A DNA stretch of 64,000 nucleotides from DASQFQ01 sp963802905 (GTDB taxonomy: Bacteria; Actinomycetota; Thermoleophilia; Solirubrobacterales; Solirubrobacteraceae). A program made the position numbers and the translations under genes. Shown here one piece after another: positions 17,168-26,948 of the stretch. The number at the start of each line of letters is the position of its first letter. Position 1 is the first letter of the stretch. The stretch is from assembly GCA_963802905.1 (NCBI GenBank), contig CAWDKH010000002.1, positions 25,194 through 89,193 of the forward strand, written 5' to 3'. The notes beneath the pieces are model-generated. The model was given only the letters and a program-made list of their open reading frames with translations, did not search any database and was not told the DNA's origin.

Positions 17168-19164
17168 GCGACGCCCGCCTCGATCAGCAGCTTCCAGATC
17201 ACGTCCTGGTCGACGACCTCGACCCCGAGCTTCTCCGCCTTCGCGGTCTTGCTCGCCCCGACGTCGGTGCCGCAGATCAGCATGTCGGTGTTCGCGCTCA
17301 CCGACGACGCGGTCGTCGCCCCCGCCCGCTCGCACAGGCGCTGGAACGTCGGCCGCGGGATCTTCTCGCCCGAGCGCGGGTCGGCGATCGAGCCGGTGAT
17401 GACCACCGTCTTGTCCGCCAGCGGCGCGTCGGAGGACACCTCCGGCGGGAGGTCCTCGTCGCGCACGTCCAGCGAGACCCCGAGCTCGCGCAGCCGCACG
17501 AGCTCCTCCCGCGTGCTCTCGCGGTTGAGGTGCGCGTGCAGCGAGGCGGCCACCTTCGGCCCGATGTCCTCGACCTCCTGCAGCTCCTCCTCGCTCGCGT
17601 CGGCGACATCCTCGAGCGTCTTGTAGCCCGCCCGGCACAGGCGCATCGCCGTGGCCTCGGACGCCATCGGGATCGCCAGCCCGATCAGCGCCCGCCGCAG
17701 GCCGACGCCGCAGGTGGCGCGGATCGAGTCGATCATCCGGTCGGCGGAGATGTCGGCGATGCCCTCGAACTCGAGCAGCTGCTCGCGCGTCAGCGCGTAG
17801 AAGTCCGACACGCGCTCGAGCAGCTTGTGCTCGTTCAGGCGCTCGATCCACACCGGTCCGACCGCCTCGATGTCGGCGGCCGAGCGCGACGCCCAGTGGA
17901 TCAGCCGCCGCACGGTCTGGGCCGGGCAGGCGACGTTGGTGCAGTACAGCTCGCGAGAGTTCCCCTGCTCGGTCAGCGGCTGCCCGCACGACGGGCACTC
18001 GCCGGGCGGCTCGATCTCGCGCTCGTCGCCGGTCCGCTTCGACGCGTCGAGCACGCCGGCCACGAACGGGATCACGTCGCCCGCTCGCCGCACCAGCACG
18101 GTGTCGCCGATGCGCACGTCGCGCGCGCGGATCACCTCCTGGTTGGCGAGCGTCGCGCGCGTGACCGTCGTGCCGCCGACGAACACCGGCTCGAGCACCG
18201 CCACCGGCGCGACCTTGCCGATCTTGCCGACGTCCCACACCACGTCGGCGAGCAGCGTCGTCTTCTCCTCGGCCGCGAACTTGAACGCGAGCGCGCCCCG
18301 CGGGGAGTTCGAGCGCGTGCCCGCCGCGGCGTAGGCGCCGCGGTCGGCGAGCCGCAGCACGGCGCCGTCGAGGTCGTAGTCGAGGTCGTTGCGCTGTCGC
18401 CTCGATCTCCGCGATCACCGCCTGGGCCGCCTCGGCGTCGTCGCAGTGGCGCATGTCGGCGGCGTCGAAGCCGAGGTCGCGCAGCGCCTTCTCGAGATCG
18501 GCGCTGCGCGCCGTCCTCGACGTGGAGGTCGAAGGCGAAGAAGCGCAGGTCGCGGCCCTTGACCGTCGCCGGGTCCTTGGCCCGGATCGTCCCCGCCGCG
18601 GCGTTGCGCGGGTTGATCAGCGGCTTGTCGGGGTGCTCGGCGTTGTAGGCGGCGAACGTCGAGCGCAGCATCACGAGCTCGCCCCGCACCTCGGTGGTGC
18701 CGTCGGCGTCGATCCGGTCCGGGATCCCCGACGCCATCGCCCGCACCAGCGGGGTGACGTCGTCGCCGGTGGTCCCGTCGCCGCGGGTGATCGCCCGCGC
18801 GAGCCGCCCGCGCTCGTAGACGACCGCCAGCGAGAGCCCGTCGAGCTTCGGCATCACCACCACCGGCTGGCCGGGGAAGCGCGCGAAGAAGTCGGCGACC
18901 TGCTCGGGCGTCGTTGCCTTCTGGAGCGACAGCATCGGCCGGCTATGGCGCACCGGCGCGTGCAGCACGGCGGTCGCGCCGACCTGCTCGAGCGGGTTCG
19001 GGTCGGGCGTGAGCTCGGGGTGCTCGGCCAGCAGCGCCCGCAGCTCGTCCTCGAGCGCGTCGTAGTCGGCGTCGGCGACCTGCGGCTGGCCCTCGGTAGT
19101 ACGGCGTCGCGCAGCTCGGTCAGCCGTGCGGCCAGCTCCTCGACCGCGCTCCGTCCGTCTTCAC
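17164..19164 (-). pseudogene. ligA: NAD-dependent DNA ligase LigA, frame broken three or four times
   Basis: Reading from 19164 (GTG), the pieces assemble into a normal ligase of about 667 residues. They are: the Ia-domain piece DADYDALEDELRALLAEHPE; the adenylation site with Lys in MPKLDGLSLAVVYE; ARAITRGDGTTGDDVT; the OB fold; a Cys4 zinc finger (CPSCGQPL and CTNVACPAQ); helix-hairpin-helix repeats (GLAIPMASEATA, VEDIGPKVAASL); and a C-terminal BRCT domain. Frame changes lie near 19097, 18513 and 18398, with a probable fourth within the first codons near 19150. Bacterial ligA is essential and every domain is conserved, so these are almost certainly sequence errors. Confidence 0.9.
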
Positions 19165-19174
19165 GCCCTGAACG

Positions 19175-19933
19175 CTACGCGCAGACGGTGAACCGGCGCT
19201 TCACGGTCTCCTTGCGCAGCTTCGAGCTGCCCTTGCGCGTGTAGTAGACCCGCGCGTAGACGTGGTGCGGGCCGGGGGCGAGGTGGATCAGCAGCGTGCG
19301 CTTGTACGGCCGCTTGCGGTCGCTGCGGGCGACCACGCCGCCGTTCTTGCGGTAGTAGAAGACGACGCGCTTGACCCGCGGCTTCGACTTGCCCTTGCGC
19401 TTGTGCACGGTGATCGAGACCGGCATCCGCTTGCCCCGCGGCGCGCAGTCGAGCCCGACGCCGAGCGCGACCCCGTTGCTCGAGGGCGGCGGCGGGGGTG
19501 GCGCCGGAGCCGGGGTCGGCGTGGGCGGTGGGGTCGGGGCCGGAGTGGGGACGGGCGTCGTGTTGTCGGGCGGCGCCACGCCGGTCGACTTCAACGCGCT
19601 GCAGCCCTTCGTCTGCACGCAGACCGAGATGCTGACGACCTGCGAGCCGAAGTTGCAGGTTGCTGCAGCCCGCCTTGGCGTCGTTGGAGTCGTAGTAGGG
19701 CGAGCGGTAGGCGGGATAGGTGCCCTTCGTGACCACGCGCGCGTACGTGCGATGCCCGTCGTCCTTGCGGTCGCAGACGTCGACGGTGTGCGCGCTGTCG
19801 CGCACGCAGACGACGCTGTCGTCCTCGCGGCGCCGGGTGGCTGACGCAGACCTTGGCCTGGGCGCTGCACGACAGCGGGCAGCGCCGCAGCCACCAGCAG
19901 CACTGCTCCGAGGATCATCCCGCGCGCTCCCAC
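19175..19933 (-). pseudogene. Secreted protein with proline-rich linker and basic beta domain, frame broken
   Basis: A signal sequence (ILGAVLLVAAALP) starts at about 19918-19933. The frame then changes near 19880, 19830 and 19660, joining cysteine-rich segments (SAQAKVCVS, then SVVCVRDSAHTVDVCDRKDD, then NFGSQVVSISVCVQTKGC). A linker of PTPAPTPPPTPTPAPAP follows, then a basic domain of about 90 residues with RVKRVVFYYRKNGGVVARSD and GPHHVYARVYYTRKG, which looks like an Ig-like fold. Cell-surface or secreted; function unknown. Frame breaks are probably sequence errors. Confidence 0.6.
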
Positions 19934-19953
19934 GCGCACCAGATTACCGTCGT

Positions 19954-21606
19954 TCAGGTCGTGGCGAGCCGGGCGTCGATGACGTCGTCGGCGGCGATCA
20001 CGCAGCGCGGGTTGTTGGAGACGCCGCAGACGAACGTCTCGCGCTCGAGCGCATAGAGGAGCCCCGGCTCGGTGGCGTGCACGGTCGCGGTCCGCGGCAC
20101 GTCGCGCAGCAGCGCGATCTCGCCGAAGAACTCGCCCGGCCCCTCGAGGCGCAGCGGCTCGCCGTCGCACTCGACCGCCACCCGGCCCTCGGCGATCACG
20201 TAGAAGCGGTCGCCGTGGTCGCCCTGGCGGATCACCTCCTGCCCCGGCGCCACCGTCACCGGGATCAGCCGCGACGCCAGGTTCTCTACCGTGGCGAGCG
20301 CCAGCGGCGCGAACAGCGGCAGCGAGCGCAGCAGCGCGAACTGGCGCTCGGGCACCTCGGTGGTCGCCTCGAAGCGCGCCAGCCGCGTCCAGGTCGCCGC
20401 CGCGAGCAGCGGCAGGCAGGCGCCGACCGCGATCAGCGCCCCCTCGATGCCGAACAGCGCGATCGCCACCGGCGCGACCACCGAGCCGAGGCCGGTGGAG
20501 GCGACGTAGGTGCTCTCGACGACGCCGAACACGCGCGCCAGCACCTCGTCGGACACGAGCCGCTGCATCAGCGTCAGCCCCGCGACCTCGATCCAGGCGT
20601 AGCCGACGCCGAGGATCACCAGCATCACCAGCGCCACGCTGGGCGTGGGCTCGATCGCGATCAGCGCGAGCGCGGTGCCGGCGATCACGCAGCCGACGGC
20701 GAGTCCGAGCGACAGCCGCCCACGCCGCAGCACGCCGAGCGCGACCGCCCCGCCAACCAGGCCGCCGACGCCCCAGGCCGCATTGAGCCAGCCGACGCCG
20801 CCGGCGCCGACATCGAGCAGCTCGAGCGCCGCGACGACGATGAGCACGTCGATCGCACCCTCCACGAACGTGGTCGCGGCAAGGATGCTCACGATCAGCC
20901 GCAGCTTCGGCTCGCCGGCCACGGTGTCGAGCCCGGAGCGCGCCTCGCGCAGCAGCCGCGCGCCCGGCAGCGGCTCGCGGTGCGCCGGCCGCGGGTCGTG
21001 CGGGATGCGGTGGATGAGGAAGCCCGCCAGCAGGCAGTCGGCGGCGGTGGCGGCGAAGGCCAGCTCCGCGCTGGTGGCGGCGATCAGCGAGCCGCCGGCG
21101 ATCGCGCCGCACAGGAAGCCCGCGTTGTCGATCGCGGTCAGCACCGCGTTGGAGGCGGCGAGCTGCTCGGGCGTGCGCGCCAGCGTCGGCAGCAGCGCGG
21201 CTTGCGCGGGCTTGATCGCGGTCGAGGCGATCGTGAACACCGCGGCGAGCCCGAGCACGAGTGCGAACGGCGCGTCGAGCGCCACCGCTCCGGCGATCAG
21301 CGCGAGGCAGCCCGAGCGCACGAGCGTCGCCTGCACCATCACGTCGCGGCGCGAGCTGCGGTCGGCGAGCAGGCTCGTGATCGGCGCGGTGAACGCCGCC
21401 GGGAGCAGCCGCACCAGCGCGGCGATGCCGACCGCGGACGCGCCCCCGACGTCGTAGGCGTAGACGGCGAGCACGACCATGAACGCCCACGAGCCGACCG
21501 AGGTCGCCGCCCATCCGAACTGCAATCGCCGCAGGTCCCCGGTCCCGAACGCGGCCCGGACTGCCTCCAGCGGATCGCGCTTCACGGGGGCGGGCGTCCC
21601 GTCCAC
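19954..21606 (-). CDS. MFS transporter fused to a C-terminal cyclic-nucleotide-binding domain
   Basis: About 550 residues from the GTG at 21606 (a GTG at 21585 is also possible). Residues 1-400 form a 12-helix major facilitator with the loop TSLLADRSSRRDVMVQ between helices 2 and 3. Residues about 415-530 form a cNMP-binding (Crp-like) domain with VTVAPGQEVIRQGDHGDRFY, VIAEGRVAVEC and the phosphate-binding-cassette-like GPGEFFGEIALLRDVPRTAT. The transporter core resembles MFS drug-efflux proteins. A cyclic nucleotide may gate or scaffold transport; an adenylyl cyclase lies at 59958. Confidence 0.88.
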   Translation of the reverse strand: MDGTPAPVKRDPLEAVRAAFGTGDLRRLQFGWAATSVGSWAFMVVLAVYAYDVGGASAVGIAALVRLLPAAFTAPITSLLADRSSRRDVMVQATLVRSGCLALIAGAVALDAPFALVLGLAAVFTIASTAIKPAQAALLPTLARTPEQLAASNAVLTAIDNAGFLCGAIAGGSLIAATSAELAFAATAADCLLAGFLIHRIPHDPRPAHREPLPGARLLREARSGLDTVAGEPKLRLIVSILAATTFVEGAIDVLIVVAALELLDVGAGGVGWLNAAWGVGGLVGGAVALGVLRRGRLSLGLAVGCVIAGTALALIAIEPTPSVALVMLVILGVGYAWIEVAGLTLMQRLVSDEVLARVFGVVESTYVASTGLGSVVAPVAIALFGIEGALIAVGACLPLLAAATWTRLARFEATTEVPERQFALLRSLPLFAPLALATVENLASRLIPVTVAPGQEVIRQGDHGDRFYVIAEGRVAVECDGEPLRLEGPGEFFGEIALLRDVPRTATVHATEPGLLYALERETFVCGVSNNPRCVIAADDVIDARLATT

Positions 21607-21625
21607 CCGAGCGAGTATCTCCGGG

Positions 21626-23605
21626 TCAGGCCAGCGCCTGCAAGTGCCGCAACCGCGGCTGGGCGAGCACCGCACGGAACACCTTCACGACCGCAGGGTC
21701 GAACTGCGTCCCGGAGCAGCGCTCGAGCTCGGCGAGCGCGTCGGCGTGCGCCATCGCACGCCGGTACGGGCGGTCGGTGGTCATCGCGTCCCAGGCGTCG
21801 CAGACCGCGATCACGCGCGAGCCGAGCGGGATCGACTCGCCGACGAGGCGGTCGGGGTAGCCGCTGCCGTCGAAGTGCTCGTGGCTCGCACGCACGAGCT
21901 GCGCGACGTCGGCCAGCGCCGGCGCGGCGGCCAGGATGCGCTCGCCGACGAGCGTGTGGCGACGCATGAACGCCCACTCCTCCTCGTCCAGCGGCCCGGG
22001 CTTGTTGAGGATCGCGTCGGGCACGGCGAGCTTGCCGATGTCGTGCAGCTCGGCGCCCTGGCGGACCGCGCGCACGGTGTCGATGTCGAGTCCCAGCCGC
22101 TTGGCGGTGCGCTCGGCGAGCTCGGCGACCTCGCCGCCGTGGGCACCGAGGTTCGGGCTGCGCTCGTGGACCGCGCGCAGCAGGACGTCCTTGGACTGGT
22201 TGCTGGCCGACATGCGGTCGCCGCGCTTGTGCGCGTACATGCGCCGGTCGGCGATCGCCAGCGCGTCGGAGACCGTGCGCGCCTCGCCGGGCAGCGCGAC
22301 CGTGCCGGCCGACGCGGTGACGGTGAAGCCCTCGCCCGACTCCGAGAGCGCTTGGCGCGCGCGACCGACCAGGTCGGCGGAGCCGCCGGCGGGGAACAGC
22401 ACGCAGAACTCGTCGCCGCCCATGCGGAACGCCTCGCCCGCCTCGCCGATATCGGCGAGCTGGGCGCCGAGCCGCTTGAGCAGCAGGTCGCCCGCCGGGT
22501 GCCCGAACGCGTCGTTGTAGGCCTTGAAGCCGTCGAGGTCGAAGAGCGCGAGCACGGCCGGGTTGATCTCGTCCTCGGCCAGCCGGCGCTCGAGCTCGAC
22601 GATCAGCGCGCGGCGGTTGCCGAGCCCGGTCAGCGCGTCCGTCGCCGCCTCGCGGCGGCTCGCGCGCAGCATCCGGCCGTTGTCGCGGAACGTGCCGCCG
22701 AGGCGCACCACGACGGCGAGCAGGCACGCGGTGGCGGCCCACACCGCGAACGAGTCGAGGCGCATGTAGTGGTCGAGCAGCAGCACGCCGGTGGCGGCCA
22801 GGCCCGCGGCGATCGGGATCGGCAGGAAGCCGCGATCGTTGAGGGCGCGGCTGTCGAGCTTGCGCGGGCGCTGCCACGCGGCGGCGCCGACGAGCACCAT
22901 GCCGGCAGGCCACGCGGCGTCGAGCACGCCGCCGACCTCGTAGCTCCCGCTGGCGACGCCGTAGAGGTAGATCGTGTCGGCGACACCGAGCAGCACGAAG
23001 CCGCAGATCAGCGCGGACCAGGCGCGGGCCGCCTTCAGGCCGAAGATGCCGAGGAGCCCGACGATCAGGCCGAGCAGCAGCAGGTCGCCGACGGGATAGG
23101 CGAGGTTGGTGGCAACGGTCAGCGGGTCGCCGCCGGTCGCGTCGAGCACCGTGCCGTAGACGAGCGCGCCGGCGACGGCGGCAAAGCCGAGCGCGACGAT
23201 CAGGCCGTCGACCCACAGCATCCACGGCAGGCGCCCGGCGCGGCAGCGCGCGAGCAGCAGCAGGCCGGCGAAGCAGCACGGGTAGAGGCCCAGGTAGAGC
23301 GCGTCGGCGAGCGACGGGTAGGGGATCTCCGCCTTGTGCTCGAGGAAGATCGTGTAGTACAGCTCGGCGGCGGCGAAGCTGAGCATCCCGACCCCGATCA
23401 CGAGCCACGGCGTGCGCTCCTTGCGGTGGGTCGCGGCGCGCCACAGACAGCACGCGGCGGCGATGCCCTCGATGAACTCGTAGAGGTGCTCTGCGGCAGC
23501 CGGCCACTCGGGGCCGACGCCCGCGTAGTGGAGCGCGAGGACGCCGACGAGCGCCGCGGCGAACGCGAGCGTCAGTTGGGCGGGATGGGGACGGGAGCCA
23601 CGCAC
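21626..23605 (-). CDS. Membrane GGDEF and HD-GYP cyclic-di-GMP enzyme
   Basis: 659 residues. The N-terminal 280 residues hold about nine membrane helices. A GGDEF domain follows with ALFDLDGFKAYNDAFGHPAG and the catalytic FRMGGDEFCVLFP; no RxxD inhibitory site is visible five residues before it. The C-terminus is HD-GYP: ELHDIGKLAVPDAILNKPG and HEHFDGSGYPD, then DAWDAMTTDRPYR. Both active sites look intact, so the protein may make and hydrolyse c-di-GMP. It could feed the riboswitch-controlled gene near 36 kb. The stop lies 20 bases from the MFS-cNMP start. Confidence 0.92.
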   Translation of the reverse strand: MRGSRPHPAQLTLAFAAALVGVLALHYAGVGPEWPAAAEHLYEFIEGIAAACCLWRAATHRKERTPWLVIGVGMLSFAAAELYYTIFLEHKAEIPYPSLADALYLGLYPCCFAGLLLLARCRAGRLPWMLWVDGLIVALGFAAVAGALVYGTVLDATGGDPLTVATNLAYPVGDLLLLGLIVGLLGIFGLKAARAWSALICGFVLLGVADTIYLYGVASGSYEVGGVLDAAWPAGMVLVGAAAWQRPRKLDSRALNDRGFLPIPIAAGLAATGVLLLDHYMRLDSFAVWAATACLLAVVVRLGGTFRDNGRMLRASRREAATDALTGLGNRRALIVELERRLAEDEINPAVLALFDLDGFKAYNDAFGHPAGDLLLKRLGAQLADIGEAGEAFRMGGDEFCVLFPAGGSADLVGRARQALSESGEGFTVTASAGTVALPGEARTVSDALAIADRRMYAHKRGDRMSASNQSKDVLLRAVHERSPNLGAHGGEVAELAERTAKRLGLDIDTVRAVRQGAELHDIGKLAVPDAILNKPGPLDEEEWAFMRRHTLVGERILAAAPALADVAQLVRASHEHFDGSGYPDRLVGESIPLGSRVIAVCDAWDAMTTDRPYRRAMAHADALAELERCSGTQFDPAVVKVFRAVLAQPRLRHLQALA

Positions 23606-23649
23606 CTACCCCTGGATCGACATCCGGAGGAGATTGGTTGAGCGGCCGG

Positions 23650-24226
23650 TCAGCTGCGGACGGCGGGCAGGCCGTCGATGCTGCGCGCGTTGTGCTTCGC
23701 CTGGTAGGCGACGAAGGCGTCCGGGCCGTGGGTGCGCGGCGCGCTTGCGCGTCGAGGCGTCCATGTGCGGGCGCTCGCCCGAGTACTCCATCAGCGGGAC
23801 GCCGTAGCCGCACGAGGAGCCGATCCGCGCCAGCTCGACGACGATGATCGCGCGCCGCGACTCCGGCAGCGTCGGCTCCTCGAACGCGGCCTCCTCGAGC
23901 AGCGCCTCGAAGCGCGGGTCGGCGGGCAGCACGATCTCGCCCTGGCCGTGCAGGCGCACGATTCGCGGCGGCCCTTCGAACGCGCACAGCATCACCACGA
24001 CGCGCGCGTTCTCGCGCAAGTGCGCGATCGTCTCGGTGCCGCTGCCGATGTAGTCGAGGTAGGCGACGCGGCGCGGGCCGAGCACGCGCAGCGTGCCGCC
24101 GGGCCCCTTCGGTGAGACGTTGATGTGGCCGTCGCCGGCCAGCGGCGCGGTGCCGACGAAGAACATCGGCTGGCGCGCGATCCACGCGCGCATGTGGTCG
24201 TCGATCCCGTCGTAGGTGCGCGCCAT
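23650..24226 (-). pseudogene. Pyridoxamine 5'-phosphate oxidase-family (FMN/F420 split barrel) protein, one frame break
   Basis: Begins at the ATG at 24226, overlapping the aminotransferase stop by one base. It reads ARQPMFFVGTAPLAGDGHIN, VSPKGPGGTLRVLGPRRVAY and GSGTETIAHLRENARVVVML, a typical split-barrel flavin site. Near 23745 the frame shifts; the other frame then reads DAFVAYQAKHNARSIDGLPA to a stop at 23650-23652, giving about 191 residues. The restored end matches this subfamily's usual length, so an indel error is likely. Such proteins reduce or oxidise small substrates with FMN or F420. Confidence 0.8.
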
Positions 24227-25317
24227 CAGCCCAATTCTCGCAGCGCGGCGATCAGACGGTCCGTCGCCTCGGAGTCGCGCAGCGTGATGCGGACGTGGCG
24301 CTCGTCGCCCCAGCGCTCGCCGGGCGCGACGACGATGCGGCGGACACGCAGGTGGGCGGCGATCGCCTCGGCGTCGTGGGCGTCGGAGCTGAGCCACACG
24401 AACGGCGCGGCCGACGGCGCGAACGACAGCGAGGTGCCGTGCAGCGCGCGGGCGAGCCGCTCGCGCTCGCGCTTGGCGGCCGCGCGGCGGCGCCCGAGGA
24501 CGCCGTCGCCGAGCTCGAGCGCCCACGCCGCGGCGGCCTGCGCCGGCGCGTTGACCGAGAACGACGGCGTCAGCTGCTCCGCCAGCTCGGCGGTGGGGGC
24601 GAGCACGTAGCCGATCCGGAAGCCCGCCATCGCGTGCGCCTTCGCGAACGTGCGGAACACGAGCAGGTTGGGCAGCTCGGCGACGAGCGCGGCCGCGTCG
24701 TCGCCGGGCTCGAGGAAGTCGGCGAACGCCTCGTCGAGCAGGACCCAGACGCGCTCGCCCACGCGCTCGCACAGCGCGCGCACGTCCGCGCGCGCGACCG
24801 GCGCGCCCGTGGGGTCGTTGGGGCTCGAGAGCGCGACCGCGCGGGTGTCCGCGCCGACGCGGTCCGCCAGCGGCCCGATGCCGCCCTCGCCGGCCACCGG
24901 CACCGGCGTGCCGCCGGCGCGCTTGGCGAGGTCGGGCAGCGGCCGCCAGCCCGGCCACCCGACGAGCAGCTCCCCGTCGTGGCACAGCTGCGCGCACGCG
25001 TCCTGCAGCAGCTCGGCGGCGCCGTGACCGACCGCGACCTGGTCAGGTCGCAGGCCGTGGCGCGCGGCGGCCAGCTCGCGCACCTGGGTCGCCGCCGGGT
25101 CCGGGTAGGCGTTCATCCGCCGCCGCAGCGCGAACGTGGCGGCGTTGACCGCCTCGGGGTGCGGCGGCTCGTGCCAGGCCGTGCGGCTGAGGTCGAGCTC
25201 GGGCACGAACACGACCTCGCGCGCCCGCTGCTCGTCGCGGCGCTCGCGCAGATCGCGCGACACCTCGTCGGGCGGCAGCGCCTGGAACTGCCGATAGCGC
25301 TCGAAGAGGCGCCTCAC
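24226..25317 (-). CDS. PLP-dependent aminotransferase, histidinol-phosphate type
   Basis: 363 residues from the GTG at 25317, which overlaps the upstream stop (GTGA). Fold-type I aminotransferase: cofactor-loop VGHGAAELLQDA, SSPNDPTGAPV, VWVLLDEAFADF and the Schiff-base lysine in FRTFAKAHAMAGFRIGY. The family is HisC/CobD-like. No histidine genes are nearby, so it may act on another amino acid or in cofactor synthesis (CobD-like enzymes decarboxylate threonine phosphate). It is sandwiched between a small membrane protein and a PPOX protein with overlapping ends, so the three form one operon. Confidence 0.85.
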   Translation of the reverse strand: MRRLFERYRQFQALPPDEVSRDLRERRDEQRAREVVFVPELDLSRTAWHEPPHPEAVNAATFALRRRMNAYPDPAATQVRELAAARHGLRPDQVAVGHGAAELLQDACAQLCHDGELLVGWPGWRPLPDLAKRAGGTPVPVAGEGGIGPLADRVGADTRAVALSSPNDPTGAPVARADVRALCERVGERVWVLLDEAFADFLEPGDDAAALVAELPNLLVFRTFAKAHAMAGFRIGYVLAPTAELAEQLTPSFSVNAPAQAAAAWALELGDGVLGRRRAAAKRERERLARALHGTSLSFAPSAAPFVWLSSDAHDAEAIAAHLRVRRIVVAPGERWGDERHVRITLRDSEATDRLIAALRELG

Positions 25318-25787
25318 TGCGGCGCCAGCGACGGCGCGGGTCCCTCGAGGATCAGGAACCAGAAGCCGAAGGCGAGCGCGGCGACGATCGCCGTGATCGC
25401 GAAGATGCGCGGCAGCGCGCCCTCGCGCTGGTCGATGCCGCCCGCGCGCCGCACGACCTTCCAGATCGCGTCGAGCCGCACCGCGAGCACGAGCGTCAGC
25501 ATCAGCGAGGCGATCATGCCCGCGAAGGCGATCGCGATGCCGAGCGTGACCGAGCCCGAGTGGTAGTTGGCCTGCGAGCCGACCCACAACCACGCCACGG
25601 GCTGCGGGCCCCACAGCGTCAGGCAGACGAGCGTCTCGACGACGAGCACGAAAACCGCGATCGCGCGGTCGAGGCGCTGTCGCGAACGCGTCCCCGGTTC
25701 GGGCTCCTCCGCGTAGTGCACGCGCGCCGTTCCGGGCCGGCGCCCGATGAACAGGCCCCCCGTATCCGTGGGATCGTTGCGCGCCAT
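25314..25787 (-). CDS. Small three-helix membrane protein
   Basis: 157 residues from the ATG at 25787 (ribosome site GGAACGG). A polar N-terminus of about 45 residues is followed by three hydrophobic helices: AVFVLVVETLVCLTLWG, AIAFAGMIASLMLTLVLAV and AITAIVAALAFGFWFLIL. No recognisable catalytic motif. First gene of the aminotransferase-PPOX operon, and divergent from the short gene at 25848 with only 60 bases between starts. Function unknown. Confidence 0.7.
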   Translation of the reverse strand: MARNDPTDTGGLFIGRRPGTARVHYAEEPEPGTRSRQRLDRAIAVFVLVVETLVCLTLWGPQPVAWLWVGSQANYHSGSVTLGIAIAFAGMIASLMLTLVLAVRLDAIWKVVRRAGGIDQREGALPRIFAITAIVAALAFGFWFLILEGPAPSLAPQ

Positions 25788-25847
25788 AAAGCCGTTCCCG
25801 AGCATAGAGCGCGGTGGTACATTGGCTGCTCCGCAAGGAGGTGCTTC

Positions 25848-26293
25848 ATGTTGCAGACGCCGGTCAGGCACGAGGTCGACGAACGCGCCGCGAGGCGCAC
25901 TCTGCGCAGCCAGATCGCCCGCCTCGAGCGCGATCTCGCCTCCGCCCTGATCGCCGCCCCGCCTGCCCATGGGCGGCACGCTCGATCTCGCACGCCGGCC
26001 CCCGTCTGCTCGGGCTCGGCGAGCTCGAGCGCACCCGCGACGCCCTCGCCGACCGCATCGCCGAGGTCCGGCGACAGGCCGCCGAGCAGGGCGAGCTGCA
26101 GGCTGAGTCGCGGCTGCGGATCGAGCGCATGCTGCTCGACCCGGGCAAGTACAAGTGGGTGCGGGTCAGCAACGCCGACATCGGCGAGCCCGGCTGCAAG
26201 AACTGGCACGTCGTCCCGCGGCTCGGCATCGTGGGGATGCTGGCCGGCTGGTGGCACGTGAAGATCTCGTCGGGCTGCCCGTTAGCCACCTGA
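25848..26293 (+). pseudogene. Conserved hypothetical protein with coiled coil and GC..W motif, one frame break
   Basis: A strong ribosome site (AAGGAGG) precedes the ATG at 25848. The N-terminus RAARRTLRSQIARLERDLA is a predicted helix. Near 25965-26010 the frame changes to give LLGLGELERTRDALADRIAE (coiled coil), then DPGKYKWVRVSNADIGEPGC and WHVVPRLGIVGMLAGWWHVK to the stop. The C-terminal motif around GEPGCKNWHV is conserved-looking, but I do not recognise its function. Probably intact in the organism. Confidence 0.65.
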
Positions 26294-26307
26294 CAGCCTG
26301 AGCTTTC

Positions 26308-26769
26308 ATGGGCCGCCGTAGCCGCGCGCGCCGTGCCGCGCAATCGACCGATGCCGCACCGACGCCGGCCGTCGCCCCGCGGCCGGCGCCGCTGAGCGAC
26401 GAGCGGCCGAAGGCGCCGTGGCACCCGTTCCCGCTCGTCGAGCTGTGCGTCCTGGTGGGCATCGTGCTGATCGTGGTCGGCGCCATCATCGGGCTCGACA
26501 CCGACCGCGGCCGGCTCGCGCTGCTGTGTGGCCTCGTGCTCGCCTCGCTCGGCGGGCTCGACACGGCGCTGCGCGAGCACTTCAACGGCTTCCGCTCGCA
26601 TTCGAGCGTGCTGGCCGGGCTGCCGGCCGTGCTGGTGGCCGGCGCGCTGTACTTCGGGGGCGCGCCTTGGATCGCCGTGATCGCCGCCTTCGTGGTCGTG
26701 TTCGGGTTCGGGTTCTGGGCGTTCCGGACCGCGTTCCGCCGCCGGTCAGGCGGCCTGTCGTTCCGCTGA
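26308..26769 (+). CDS. Small multi-pass membrane protein
   Basis: 153 residues, ATG start 15 bases after the previous stop. Arginine- and proline-rich cytoplasmic N-terminus (about 1-40), then four hydrophobic segments: LVELCVLVGIVLIVVGAIIG, LALLCGLVLASLGGLDTAL, VLAGLPAVLVAGALYFGGA and IAVIAAFVVVFGFGFWAF. The C-terminus is basic (RRRSGG). No enzyme motif; probably co-transcribed with the preceding gene. Function unknown. Confidence 0.7.
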   Translation: MGRRSRARRAAQSTDAAPTPAVAPRPAPLSDERPKAPWHPFPLVELCVLVGIVLIVVGAIIGLDTDRGRLALLCGLVLASLGGLDTALREHFNGFRSHSSVLAGLPAVLVAGALYFGGAPWIAVIAAFVVVFGFGFWAFRTAFRRRSGGLSFR

Positions 26770-26948
26770 CAAGTGGGCCCTCCCGCAACGATCCACCCGA
26801 GATCGGCGCCCGCCGATCACCGCCAGGCGTCGTCCTCGACCACTCGAAATACCAGGGGTATTCCTTCGGGTCTGCGTCCTCGCCTGGCGGCGCCGGCGGC
26901 CGGTCTCTCGAGTGCATCGTCACGAGAAGGCCCACTAGGCTGCCGGCG

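Noticed and set aside
23606..24997. A long frame spanning the PPOX gene and part of the aminotransferase, suggesting a fusion.
   Set aside because: It joins the two only because their stop and start overlap and a frameshift links frames; the two proteins are separate families with their own starts.
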